A stretch of DNA of 64,000 nucleotides, from NCBI GenBank assembly GCA_030680795.1, contig JAUXUL010000031.1, positions 1-64,000 of the forward strand. Direction: 5' to 3'. The notes beneath the pieces were generated by a model. The model did no database searches. It saw only the letters and a program-made list of their open reading frames with translations, and had not been told where the DNA came from. The DNA comes from Anaerolineales bacterium. Its GTDB lineage: Bacteria > Chloroflexota > Anaerolineae > Anaerolineales > Villigracilaceae. Position 1 is the first letter of the stretch. Each line of letters opens with the position of its first letter. This document shows positions 18,814 through 28,183 of this stretch, in pieces. The position numbers were made by a program, and so were the translations under genes.

Positions 18814-20589
18814 TTATTGACCGAGGAAGAGATCGTCGCGCGCCCAAAGGATAATGGTTTCACCGCTCTGCGGCATTTCACGCAAAGTGATCCAGCGGAT
18901 CCAATCATTGGGGAGTGTGGCGTTCCATAGCGGCGTTTGCCGCCAGGTGAAATCCTGTCCGCGGTAGGCGGCGACGAGGACCGGGTCTGTTTGATAGGGT
19001 GTGATGACGAAATAGGGGGCGCTGGAAATATCCAGAGATCCGACGACGCTTATGAAATGTTCCCGCAAGGCCCACTCAAGCGCGGGAGAATCTATCCCTG
19101 TGATCACAACGGGCGCCGAGAAATCATTGCCGAGGCCGAACTCTGAAATTTCACGGACTGTGGCTTGCAGCAGGTCTGCCTGCATGGGTATGGCTGAAGG
19201 CCACCAAAACTCTGGATGGGCCAATCCGCGCAAGCCTGCCGAGCCGAGCGTGCCACCAAAACCAAGCACACCCAGCACAAGCGCCAATCCCCACACGCCG
19301 CCAAGCCGAGCCGTGCGAATGGACCAGCCTGCCGCAACCAGCAGGAGACTTAACACAAGCAGTACCAATGCGCCGAACAACAGCCAGAAGCGCATTACAT
19401 ATTCACGCGAATTCGCAGAAAGCCAAACCATGCCCGAAAAATCCAACCAGGCAAAGAGCCAGATAAATGCAGTCAAAAGTACAACGCCGATCACTTCGCT
19501 GCGCTCTTCGGGGAAGATGTTAAAGCTGCGCGCCAATTCCATTGCGGCCAGCGCGCAAAGCGGAATAAGAGTCCACGCGAGATCACTGATCTGACGCGAG
19601 GGCAGGAATACTGCCAGTAATAACGAGACGAGCAGCCAAATACTTAATGGAATAATGCGGAAACTTCGATTGACCCAGCCGCGAATAAGGGCGATCGATG
19701 CGAGTAAAAAGGCCAGCGGTTGATAAACAAGAAGAGAAAGGAACAACCTGCCGGCAGAGACATCCGAGGCAGTAAGCCATGCCTTGATAAATGCAGGGAT
19801 GGAGGCGAGTGCGGCGCTCAATCCATTGGGGACGATAAAGAAAAGTGTGCCGGCGGTAATGAAGGTGACGAGGAAAGGGAGCAGGGAAGATCGGTATTTG
19901 GTAATTGGGGATTCGGGATTGGGGATTGGACGCTCTCCGTGGAGATTAGAGATTGGAGATTGGTAATCGGTAGTTGTTGAATCAGTGAAGATGGTTTCAA
20001 GATCGGCGGTAGATTTTGATGAGCGACGGGAATTAAATCCCTGAAAGATAGCCCAGGTGAGTCCGAGTCCGAGCAAGCCCTGCCAGATGGAAGGTCCGCT
20101 GAGCAGGGCCAGGGCGGCGAAGAAGCCTCCCAGGCTAGGTTTGTTTTTGTTGATGAAGGCCCATGTGAAAAGCAAAAAGGCAATCGCAAAGATCGGGCTG
20201 GCGGCCTGCCTTGATAGCGTTGTCAGGCCGGGGTCCAGGGCAATGAAGAAGGCCAGGAGCAGGCTGGGGCGGGGGCGAAGCGTGAGTCTTTCATCAAAGA
20301 GCCGGGGCGCAAAAACGAGCAGACTCCCGATCAGAGCGGGAATCAGTCGGGCGAGGAAATTTGTCCCGCCGCCATAGAGGAAGAAAAGAACTGAGGTGGA
20401 TAAAATGTAAAAGGGATGGGGACTGAGCGCGGGCCTGGCGCCTTGCGCGATTTGGAGGGCTTGCAGGGCGGGCGCGGCTTCGGCGTCGGTGAGGGGCATG
20501 GCGCCGAGTTGGGTCAGGCGCAGTGCGAGGGCTAGCAGAAAAGCGAAGACGTAGAGCCAGCCCTCATATTTGAAATGTCGGTAGGTCAT
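18814..20589 (-). CDS. Multi-pass membrane protein, glycosyltransferase/mannosyltransferase-like
   Basis: LRLTQLGAMPLTDAEAAPALQALQIAQG N-terminus and many TM segments; contains a repeat-derived hydrophilic insert. Confidence 0.65.
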   Translation of the reverse strand: MTYRHFKYEGWLYVFAFLLALALRLTQLGAMPLTDAEAAPALQALQIAQGARPALSPHPFYILSTSVLFFLYGGGTNFLARLIPALIGSLLVFAPRLFDERLTLRPRPSLLLAFFIALDPGLTTLSRQAASPIFAIAFLLFTWAFINKNKPSLGGFFAALALLSGPSIWQGLLGLGLTWAIFQGFNSRRSSKSTADLETIFTDSTTTDYQSPISNLHGERPIPNPESPITKYRSSLLPFLVTFITAGTLFFIVPNGLSAALASIPAFIKAWLTASDVSAGRLFLSLLVYQPLAFLLASIALIRGWVNRSFRIIPLSIWLLVSLLLAVFLPSRQISDLAWTLIPLCALAAMELARSFNIFPEERSEVIGVVLLTAFIWLFAWLDFSGMVWLSANSREYVMRFWLLFGALVLLVLSLLLVAAGWSIRTARLGGVWGLALVLGVLGFGGTLGSAGLRGLAHPEFWWPSAIPMQADLLQATVREISEFGLGNDFSAPVVITGIDSPALEWALREHFISVVGSLDISSAPYFVITPYQTDPVLVAAYRGQDFTWRQTPLWNATLPNDWIRWITLREMPQSGETIILWARDDLFLGQ

Positions 20590-20849
20590 GGGCGCAATTG
20601 TAATCGGTTATTGTTGGAGGTGAAAAGACTTACATGATTATTCTTTGCCGATTGCTGTTAGAATAGTTTTTATACTTTTTTCAAAATAGTTCTTGATATC
20701 ATATTCCCACAATCGAATCACTTTTCACCTTTTTGGCCGCAGTTCTTTGTAACTTGTTTGTCGCGCTCTTTATTTCGAACAATTTTTTGAATACTATAAA
20801 TGACCTGTATAAAACATCTATCCTATAACATATCATTGACAACCCTGAT

Positions 20850-21353
20850 CTACTTCAAATTCATTCGTTTTGTTAGCGCTTTGAATATTTGTTTATAACT
20901 TATTGGTTTTAAAGCATCATTACATTCTTGAACAATTAACACAAATTGTTCTCTTACATCATCAGGCATATCCTTTGAATTAGTAATCAACGCAATTTCT
21001 CTAATTTCATTTAAAGCTTTGTAAAGTTGATTTCGCTCTTTTACCTCACCGACAACATGCTTGAAATCAGCCTGAATATGCATATCACCTCCTATAAACA
21101 ACCAAGTCATATATGTTGAATGATATGAGGTTTGTTTATTCGTTGTTATCTGTTTTTTTAGAGCGAAACTTACTACAGGATTGAAAATGGACGTCAATTT
21201 AGGCAGTGCTTCCAAGTTACTTACAACAACAAGTCCATAATCGTTCTTATACTTTTTCGCCTTTGTGAATTCATTTTCGCCAAGTCTACCACTCCGCTTC
21301 GTTACGGGTACGATCTCCCCCAAATCCGACAACAATGGACACTGAATCCGCAT
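20850..21353 (-). pseudogene. Possible truncated DUF3883/NOV_C-like gene with repeat-derived N-terminus
   Basis: KRSGRLGENEFTKAKKYKNDYGLVVVSNLEALPKLTSIFNPV resembles the C-terminal half of DUF3883-type domains; upstream segment is palindromic repeat. Confidence 0.4.
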
Positions 21354-21385
21354 AAATAATTTCAATGTCGGATTTGGGGGAGATG
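21313..21385. repeat. Inverted repeat tctcccccaaatccgac ... gtcggatttgggggaga
   Basis: Arms flank about 36 nt; related compact copy at about 62278-62325. Confidence 0.8.
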
Positions 21386-21456
21386 CCCGATAGGGCAGAG
21401 GGGGCACCACCCACCCACACCCTAACAACGTGGGCGAGCATGGAATATTGCTATTT

Positions 21457-22710
21457 CTATTCTTTCAGCACTTTTTCAATTCTGTCTCTTACCCAATTCC
21501 CAAATACAACTGGTTTCCAATCCTCGCCAATTTTGGAGGCTACATCAATGAGATAAACAGCACCTGCACTAATGCTACCAGTCATCAGAACAGTTTCTGG
21601 ATAGGCTTTTGCAATAAATGCCTCTGCAAGCGGTATGCCTAAAATACCAAACATTCGCAATGTTTTTCTGCCTAATGAAACTATTCCTGCTTCTTTAGCA
21701 ACTTCATTGTGATAAGCAATGATCGTATTACGGTCACGATCACTTTCGGATTGTAGCCAATCACGAAATCTCTTTGCTTTCTTCCTTATTTTCAAAATTT
21801 CTGATAAATCCAGTTTCCCTTCATTTACCAATTTTCGAATGTTAGGAAACTCAACTTCTTGATTGAGTTGGCCGATATTTTCTTTTATCTTTGTATTCTT
21901 TAAGCGGCTTTCATATAACTTATCACCTACAAGATTCGCCATTGGATTACCCAGATATAAATCACACTTTTCTTGAGCAGCCGACCATATCAACCTGTTG
22001 CAATGTGCTATTCCCGTTAAAGGTGTTCCGCCATGAAAATTTAAATTAACACCAAGTAACCGCTTTATATTTTCAAAGTCAATGTTGTAAATGGTTCTGT
22101 TGAATCCAGGAAGAGTTTCGATAGTTGCTGTAACCGTTGGAGGAGTGCCTAATCCGAGAGATGGGTATGCCTCATCAACAAGTGCCTGTAACAATAACGC
22201 ACTTCTTCTTGGGTCTAGATAGTCCTGTCTTGCATTTTCAATTGAATGCCCAAAATCTTTTGCCTTTATTTCAACAACTTTCCCCCGAAGTGCCTTATAT
22301 AGCTTGATTCTGTCGCGGGAATTTCGAAAACAAGAATTGAGACTTTCGTGGTACAGAAATCTTTGCTCGAATGTGTTAGGCTTTTCTTGAATAGGATCCT
22401 GCATATTCATTATCATGTAACTATTACTGGCGGCGTCTAAAAAGGCGGCTGTTGCAAAACTGTAATCATAAAGTTTTATTGTCTCGTCTCGGAATAACGC
22501 TAATAAGTCCGCGTATTTCTTTTGTGCAACAAACCAGTTGATGAACTCTGCAAGTTGCGGCTGATTGGTGATGTTTAGAAAAACTTGATCGTAATAGATT
22601 AATGCCTCAGCCATTAATCCAATATCCACAGAGTTTCCCCTATATCTGATTTCTGGAGAATTGTAAGACCAAGATTCTAACGGCACTAATGTTTTTGAAT
22701 GATTTGACAT
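21457..22710 (-). CDS. Conserved-looking orphan protein, 417 aa, hydrophobic C-terminal segment
   Basis: Long intact ORF in AT-richer DNA; no family recognised. Confidence 0.75.
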   Translation of the reverse strand: MSNHSKTLVPLESWSYNSPEIRYRGNSVDIGLMAEALIYYDQVFLNITNQPQLAEFINWFVAQKKYADLLALFRDETIKLYDYSFATAAFLDAASNSYMIMNMQDPIQEKPNTFEQRFLYHESLNSCFRNSRDRIKLYKALRGKVVEIKAKDFGHSIENARQDYLDPRRSALLLQALVDEAYPSLGLGTPPTVTATIETLPGFNRTIYNIDFENIKRLLGVNLNFHGGTPLTGIAHCNRLIWSAAQEKCDLYLGNPMANLVGDKLYESRLKNTKIKENIGQLNQEVEFPNIRKLVNEGKLDLSEILKIRKKAKRFRDWLQSESDRDRNTIIAYHNEVAKEAGIVSLGRKTLRMFGILGIPLAEAFIAKAYPETVLMTGSISAGAVYLIDVASKIGEDWKPVVFGNWVRDRIEKVLKE

Positions 22711-22792
22711 ATTTTTTCTTGTTCAATAACTTTATTTAGGGACGGCGTCCCACCCTCCGCCGTCCCATTCTCTATTCTCTATTCACTTGCTC

Positions 22793-25700
22793 TTACAACT
22801 TCGCAAACCTCGACACTACCTTCGCCGCCGTGGCGGGACGATCCATCAGTTCACCCTGAGCCTGTCGAAGGGCCGCTCCTTGATGAATGAGGATCGGCGT
22901 GCCTTCCTTTGTATAAGCAAAGTCCAAATACGCCTGACCTGTAATGAACCTGACACCATCAATGGCGCAGGATGTGACGAAGCCAATGCGCTCGCCGTTG
23001 GCGTTCATCACCGGGTCACCGTTATGCGCCATGCGGACGCGCTGGTCATCGAAGGTAAAGCGGATGACCACGCCCTTGCGTTCTTTCTCACGCGCCACAT
23101 AAGCGTCACGACCGATGAACCACGGCTTGTAAGTCTTGACGTATGAACCAAATCCGCCTTCCGCCACGCCGAGATCGCGACCGTCAAACTTGCCAGAGCC
23201 GAGTCCCATTTCGTGACCGTACAAGGGCAAGCCTGCTTCGGTGCGAAGCGAGTCTCTCGCGCCCAAGCCAATCGCCTTGACGCCGAACTGCTCGCCAGCT
23301 TTCATGACCGCGAGCCAGAAGTCCACGGCGCGTTCGGGGTGGACGAATAATTCAAAGGCCATCTTCTCGCCTGTGTAACCCGTGCGAGAAACGATCAGGT
23401 CGAACCCACCAACCACTGCATCGCAGAGTTCCGTTCTCTTCAACTTCATGATGCGCGCACGAGTCTTATCGTCCACGCCCATCGCCAGCAGAATGTCGCG
23501 GCTCTTCGGTCCTTGCAGGGCAATATCCACCCGCATGGCAGAACCAGCTTTCGGGTCACGTAAGTTGCGGATCTCGGCGTTATATCCATACGTCCGTGCC
23601 CACGGTCGGCCGTTATCAATTTTCACTTTGCCATCGCGCACACTTTCGAGCCAGGTGCGATCCTTGTCATCGTTCGACGCGTTCACGACCACGAGATAAT
23701 TATCCCAGCCGCGGCGATAGATGAGCGTGTCGTCGATCACGTCCGCATCGGGCGTGAGGAAATGTGAATACAACGACTCGCCTGGCAGCAACCCGCCGCA
23801 GTCATTGCCGCAGACCGTATCGAGAAACGCAGCCGCATCCGCGCCGCGCACATCGTACACCCCCATGTGCGAAACATCGAACAAGCCCGCCGCATTGCGC
23901 GTGGCAAGATGCTCCTCGAAAATCCCCGTGTACTGCACAGGCATTTCCCAACCCGCAAATGGAACCATTCTGCCGCCCAGATTTCGATGGGTTTGATTCA
24001 ACGCCGTCTTTTTTAATTCGCCTTCGGATTCGTTCCAGACGAAAGGCGGCAGCGCCTCTTCCTTTAACTGGGAGCTGACTCCGAGAAACCAGGGTTTGAC
24101 TCCGCCTTTGAGAGGGGGAACTGTCGCTGTTAATTTGGCTTTGACTTCGCTGACAACAAATGCGCCCGGCATTCGCTTCGCGCTGAAATCTTTTTCGCCA
24201 TCCAAATTGAACGACATGTATCCATCCGAAAGATCGCGCAGCCATGTGGCTACTGCGGATGCATTCTTGACAGGGACTGCCAATTGATATGCCGTGTTAT
24301 CCACGTTCTTCAACATCCCTTTGACAACGCCCTTGGGAGTTGCAATGGAAGTTACTTGCGTCTTGCCTTTCTTCAACGCAGAGAGATCGGAAGACACAGC
24401 GAAATCCAAGACCTGACGCACGCGCTGACCGCTCAACTCATACACCGCTGTCTGTCCCTCTCCCTTGGGGGAGGCTAGGTGGGGTTTGTCATCAATGTAA
24501 TAAAAGTGTGGGTAGCCAGTCTTCTTGAATTTGAAATCAATGCCGGCAGACTCCGCCAACTTGCGAACCTTCAAACGTGCAACGTTCAACGTGTCAAAAT
24601 CAAGTTTGGCGCGGCGCTGTTTGCCTTTCTTCACCGTATCCACTGAATGAGGAGCACAGGCTTCAAGCACATCTGCCATCACATTGGCCAGTTCACGCGT
24701 AGTCTTCTCGTTGAATCCGCGTTGTGTTAACCACGGCGTTCCCAAACGAATACCCGATGGGTCAGCCGAATTCTTGTCACCGGGGATGGTATTGCGATTG
24801 ACCACCACGCCCACGATATCGAGGATGCGTGCGGCTTGATCACCGCTTAACTGCGTGCCATCTTCACCCACAACCGAAGTCACATCCACATTCAGCATGT
24901 GACAATTCGTTCCACCGAACGGCACGCGGAATCCGCGCTTCTTGAATTGATCTGCCATTGCAACCGCATTCTTGATCGTCTGTGCCTGCAACTGCTTGAA
25001 TTGTTTGGTCTGGGCGAGTTTGAAGGTCAATGCCAAACCAGCGAATACATTCACGTGAGGTCCGCCCTGCTCACCGGGAAAGACAGCCTTATCAATTTTC
25101 TTTGCAATGTCCGCGTAAGTTGTCATCAACACTGCGCCGCGTGGGCCGTCGAGACTCTTGTGCGTGGTAGACATCACCACATGAGCAAATCCAATTGGCG
25201 ATGGCACAACCCCCGCCGCGACTAGTCCGCCGATGTGGGAAATATCCGCCAGGAAATACGCGCCGACTTCATCCGCGATCTCGCGGAACTTCTTCCAATC
25301 GGGAACCCATGAATAAGATGAATAGCCCGCGATCAACAGTTTGGGTTTGTTCTCCAAAGCCAATGTGCGAATGGCTTCATAATCAAGCTTCTCATTCTGG
25401 TCAATCGTGTAATGTACTGCCTTGAACCATTTGCCTGAGCGATTGACAGACGAGCCGTGTGAGAGATGTCCGCCATGCAGGAGGTTCAGTCCCATCACGG
25501 TATCGCCAAGATTAATCAACGCCTGATAGACGGCATTATTTGCGGGCGCGCCTGATAACGCTTGCACGTTCACGTAAATCTGGTCAGCCTTGTAACCGTT
25601 GGCCGCGAAGGCTTCTGCCGCGCGCCGCCGAGCCAACGCCTCTATTGCATCTGCATACTCCACGCCCTTGTAATAGCGAGGGTCACCACTGCGGCGATAA

Positions 25701-25948
25701 TCAGCAAGCCGCGCCGGATAATCGAGAATCTCTTCCTCGGTCATCCAACGCGACTCTTCGTCGGGGTAGCCTTCGGCATAAATATTTTGGAAAGCGGACG
25801 ATAATGCTTCACGTACCGCCATTGGCGCAGTCGATTCGCTTGGGATGAGAATCAGCTTCCTGGCCTGCCTCTCAGCTTCCAGTTGAGTCAGATCGAAAAC
25901 GTCAGGGTCAAGTTTGGCGAGATCGCCACGAAATAAAAAATCGGACAT
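22793..25948 (-). CDS. Serine hydroxymethyltransferase-aminomethyltransferase fusion (GlyA-GcvT)
   Basis: SHMT: ILIPSESTAPMAVREALSS, MSTTHKSLDGPRGAVLMT, FPGEQGGPHVNVFAG; GcvT: AGWEMPVQYTGIFEEHLATRNAAGLFDVSHMG, SRTGYTGE, GARDSLRTEAGLPLYGHEM. Confidence 0.95.
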   Translation of the reverse strand: MSDFLFRGDLAKLDPDVFDLTQLEAERQARKLILIPSESTAPMAVREALSSAFQNIYAEGYPDEESRWMTEEEILDYPARLADYRRSGDPRYYKGVEYADAIEALARRRAAEAFAANGYKADQIYVNVQALSGAPANNAVYQALINLGDTVMGLNLLHGGHLSHGSSVNRSGKWFKAVHYTIDQNEKLDYEAIRTLALENKPKLLIAGYSSYSWVPDWKKFREIADEVGAYFLADISHIGGLVAAGVVPSPIGFAHVVMSTTHKSLDGPRGAVLMTTYADIAKKIDKAVFPGEQGGPHVNVFAGLALTFKLAQTKQFKQLQAQTIKNAVAMADQFKKRGFRVPFGGTNCHMLNVDVTSVVGEDGTQLSGDQAARILDIVGVVVNRNTIPGDKNSADPSGIRLGTPWLTQRGFNEKTTRELANVMADVLEACAPHSVDTVKKGKQRRAKLDFDTLNVARLKVRKLAESAGIDFKFKKTGYPHFYYIDDKPHLASPKGEGQTAVYELSGQRVRQVLDFAVSSDLSALKKGKTQVTSIATPKGVVKGMLKNVDNTAYQLAVPVKNASAVATWLRDLSDGYMSFNLDGEKDFSAKRMPGAFVVSEVKAKLTATVPPLKGGVKPWFLGVSSQLKEEALPPFVWNESEGELKKTALNQTHRNLGGRMVPFAGWEMPVQYTGIFEEHLATRNAAGLFDVSHMGVYDVRGADAAAFLDTVCGNDCGGLLPGESLYSHFLTPDADVIDDTLIYRRGWDNYLVVVNASNDDKDRTWLESVRDGKVKIDNGRPWARTYGYNAEIRNLRDPKAGSAMRVDIALQGPKSRDILLAMGVDDKTRARIMKLKRTELCDAVVGGFDLIVSRTGYTGEKMAFELFVHPERAVDFWLAVMKAGEQFGVKAIGLGARDSLRTEAGLPLYGHEMGLGSGKFDGRDLGVAEGGFGSYVKTYKPWFIGRDAYVAREKERKGVVIRFTFDDQRVRMAHNGDPVMNANGERIGFVTSCAIDGVRFITGQAYLDFAYTKEGTPILIHQGAALRQAQGELMDRPATAAKVVSRFAKL

Positions 25949-26160
25949 TATTGGTCTCCGTAATTCGGGAATTGGGATTCGGGAAGTGTATACACGGTCA
26001 ACAATTCACGATTCCCGATAAACGCTAATTGAATTGTAGGACTAGATGAGGTGAGGGTCAAGTGAAAAACAGCATGTTAATTTTAATATTTGAATTACAC
26101 CTGGAATTTTGCTATACTATTTTCAAGCCAGCGGTTTCATATTAAAAGGAGATACTGCCA

Positions 26161-27125
26161 TGAAAGCGAAAATACCATTTTATCTATTTATCGTGCTGAT
26201 CTTCCTGCTTGCCGCATGTGCATCCCCTGTCCCCGCGTCAGAAGTTGCAAAAGAGCCAGCCACACCGACCGAGGCGTTCACGGCAACGGAAGTTCCCTCA
26301 ACGGCAACAGTAGTCATTCCATCGCGTCCGCTTTCCAATTTAAGCGCCGACCCACAGCGCAAAGAATTCCAAGCCGAAGATGGAAAAAATCTGGTGGGTT
26401 ATTACTACCCGTCGAAGTATGCCGACGCGCCGATCATAATCCTGATGCACTGGGCGGGCGGCGACCTGACTGATTGGTGCGAGATAGCCCTCTGGCTGCA
26501 AAACCGCCGCGACGAGAATCCCGCCGCGCTCGAGCGTTGCACGAACGCCGGTTCTGGTTTGCCGGCAGGCATGTCCACGCCATGGTTGGATTCCACCTGG
26601 TTCCCACCCATGGCTCCGGAGGTTTCGTTTGCCGTGTTCGCTTTTGATTTCCGCGATTATGGCGAAAGCGAAAAGGGGCTGGGCAGTTCATCCAACTGGG
26701 CGAAAGACGCCAAAGCGGCCTTCATCACAGCAGCAGGATTGGAAAGTGTGGACGCAACTCGCATGGCGTCCATGGGCGCCAGCATCGGCGCGGACGGTGC
26801 GCCGGATGGCTGTGTGCTATACAATCAGGAGGCGGGAAGCGGATGCGTGGGCGCATTTTCGCTGTCTCCGGGCAATTATTTAGGAATGGACTTTGCCGCA
26901 GTGGTAAGAGACCTCGCCTCGACTCCGGTCTGGTGCCTGGCGGGCGAACTGGATAGCGGATCTGCTCCTGTTTGTGACGGCGCCAGCGGAGAGAGATATC
27001 GCTCCGTGGTTTACCCGGGCATTGACCTACATGGGATGAGACTGATCACTCCCGACCTGAAACCGCAACCCTTGATCCTGACCCAGGATTTCCTGGAACT
27101 CGTATTTGGAGAAATAGTGAAGTAA
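26161..27125 (+). CDS. Alpha/beta-hydrolase-like lipoprotein
   Basis: Signal and lipobox FLLAACASP; GYYYPSKYADAPIIILMHWAGG; FDFRDYGESEKG; MASMGASIGAD. Confidence 0.75.
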
Positions 27126-27362
27126 AAACATTGATAACTGCGAAGATTAGTGCGTGTCTCTGCGTGCGTTCCGCGAAGGAGTCTACGCCTTGCATTGGGC
27201 GATCACAGCGATAGGATATACCGGTGCTGGCAGGCGGCGCCAAGTAGAGAGCATGTGCATCCTCTCAAACACATAATGAATTACGGTTTTCATTGACATT
27301 CCCAAATGCCTCAGGTAGAATGTTCTTCGCCTTGCCCCGCGAATACACGGGATAAAATAATT

Positions 27363-27435
27363 GGGCCTGTAGCGCAGTTGGGAGCGCGCCTCAATCGCAC
27401 TGAGGAGGTCAGGGGTTCGAATCCCCTCAGGTCCA
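27363..27435 (+). tRNA. tRNA-Ala (anticodon CGC)
   Basis: Cloverleaf fits gggcctg..caggtcc acceptor with G3-U70; anticodon loop atcgcac; ttcgaat T-loop. Confidence 0.9.
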
Positions 27436-27549
27436 CAGATTTACGAGTGACGATTTTAGATTGACGATTGTCAGACCCAATCCAAATCGTAAATCTGAAA
27501 CACTTGCACCGTACGCAAGTGCAAGTGTCAACAATCCAAAATCGAAAAG

Positions 27550-27622
27550 GGGCCCATAGCGCAGTTGGGAGCGCGTCTCAATGGCATTGAGAAGGTCGAG
27601 GGTTCGAATCCCTCTGGGTCCA
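27550..27622 (+). tRNA. tRNA-Ala (anticodon GGC)
   Basis: gggccca..tgggtcc acceptor with G3-U70; anticodon loop atggcat; ttcgaat T-loop. Confidence 0.92.
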
Positions 27623-27629
27623 CAATTGA

Positions 27630-27947
27630 AGTAAGTCACGTATCCCCCATTCGGGGACTTTGCAAACGTGACCTACGCGTAAAAGTCATGGCAGGAGTAG
27701 TAGGTCATCCCGTCAGCGAGTTGGGAAAGTGAGGTGGAAGCCCAACAGAGTGCCCAACGGGAGCGCAAATAAAAGGCCGAACTCGCCTGTTTACCCTGAC
27801 GCAGTCGCAGGGAAACTTTGCTGGTGAATCAAGTAGTCAGCGACGGGAAAGCCCGTTATAGCTACAAAGTGACGTTAGTTGTCTAACGTAATTTGGGTGG
27901 TACCGCGGAGCATTCCTTCGTCCCTCTATGTGGATGAAGGATTTTTT
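27630..27947 (+). promoter_or_regulatory. T-box leader upstream of leuS
   Basis: Anti-terminator motif gggTGGTACCGCGG (27898-27908) followed by terminator ccttcgtcc..ggatgaagg-attttttg; structured leader. 5' boundary approximate. Confidence 0.9.
27915..27947 (+). terminator. T-box-associated intrinsic terminator
   Basis: 9-bp stem ccttcgtcc/ggatgaagg plus attttttg. Confidence 0.88.
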
Positions 27948-27954
27948 GTTTAAT

Positions 27955-28010
27955 TCTGGAGTTGTGGAGCTTGCTCCACGAAATTCGTCAACAAGCTGAC
28001 GGACTCCAGA
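27955..28010. repeat. Three-way-junction-like palindromic element
   Basis: Outer tctggagt/actccaga enclosing gtggagc/gctccac and cgtca/tgacg hairpins. Confidence 0.75.
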
Positions 28011-28117
28011 GAAGACAAGGAGGCACAAATGAACAATCGGATCAAAACCATTTTCTGGAAACAGGGGCCTTTGCTTCCGCGCCTCCTTGCTTGCAAATAG
28101 AATTTCCCTAGGAAACT

Positions 28118-28149
28118 GTCCTTCGACTACAGGCTTCGCTCAGGACGAT
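28118..28149. repeat. Repeat tgtccttcgactacaggcttcgctcaggacgat
   Basis: Same flanking halves occur inside the kinase CDS at about 8206-8253. Confidence 0.75.
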
Positions 28150-28183
28150 GAATCTCGATGACAACAACCATAATGAGGTAAGA

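Noticed and set aside
27427-27639. Minus-strand ORF MTYFNCGPRGIRTLDLLNAIETRSQLRYGP...
   Set aside because: It is the antisense of the tRNA-Ala region; CGPRGIRTLDL-type ORFs are a known spurious translation of tRNA genes.
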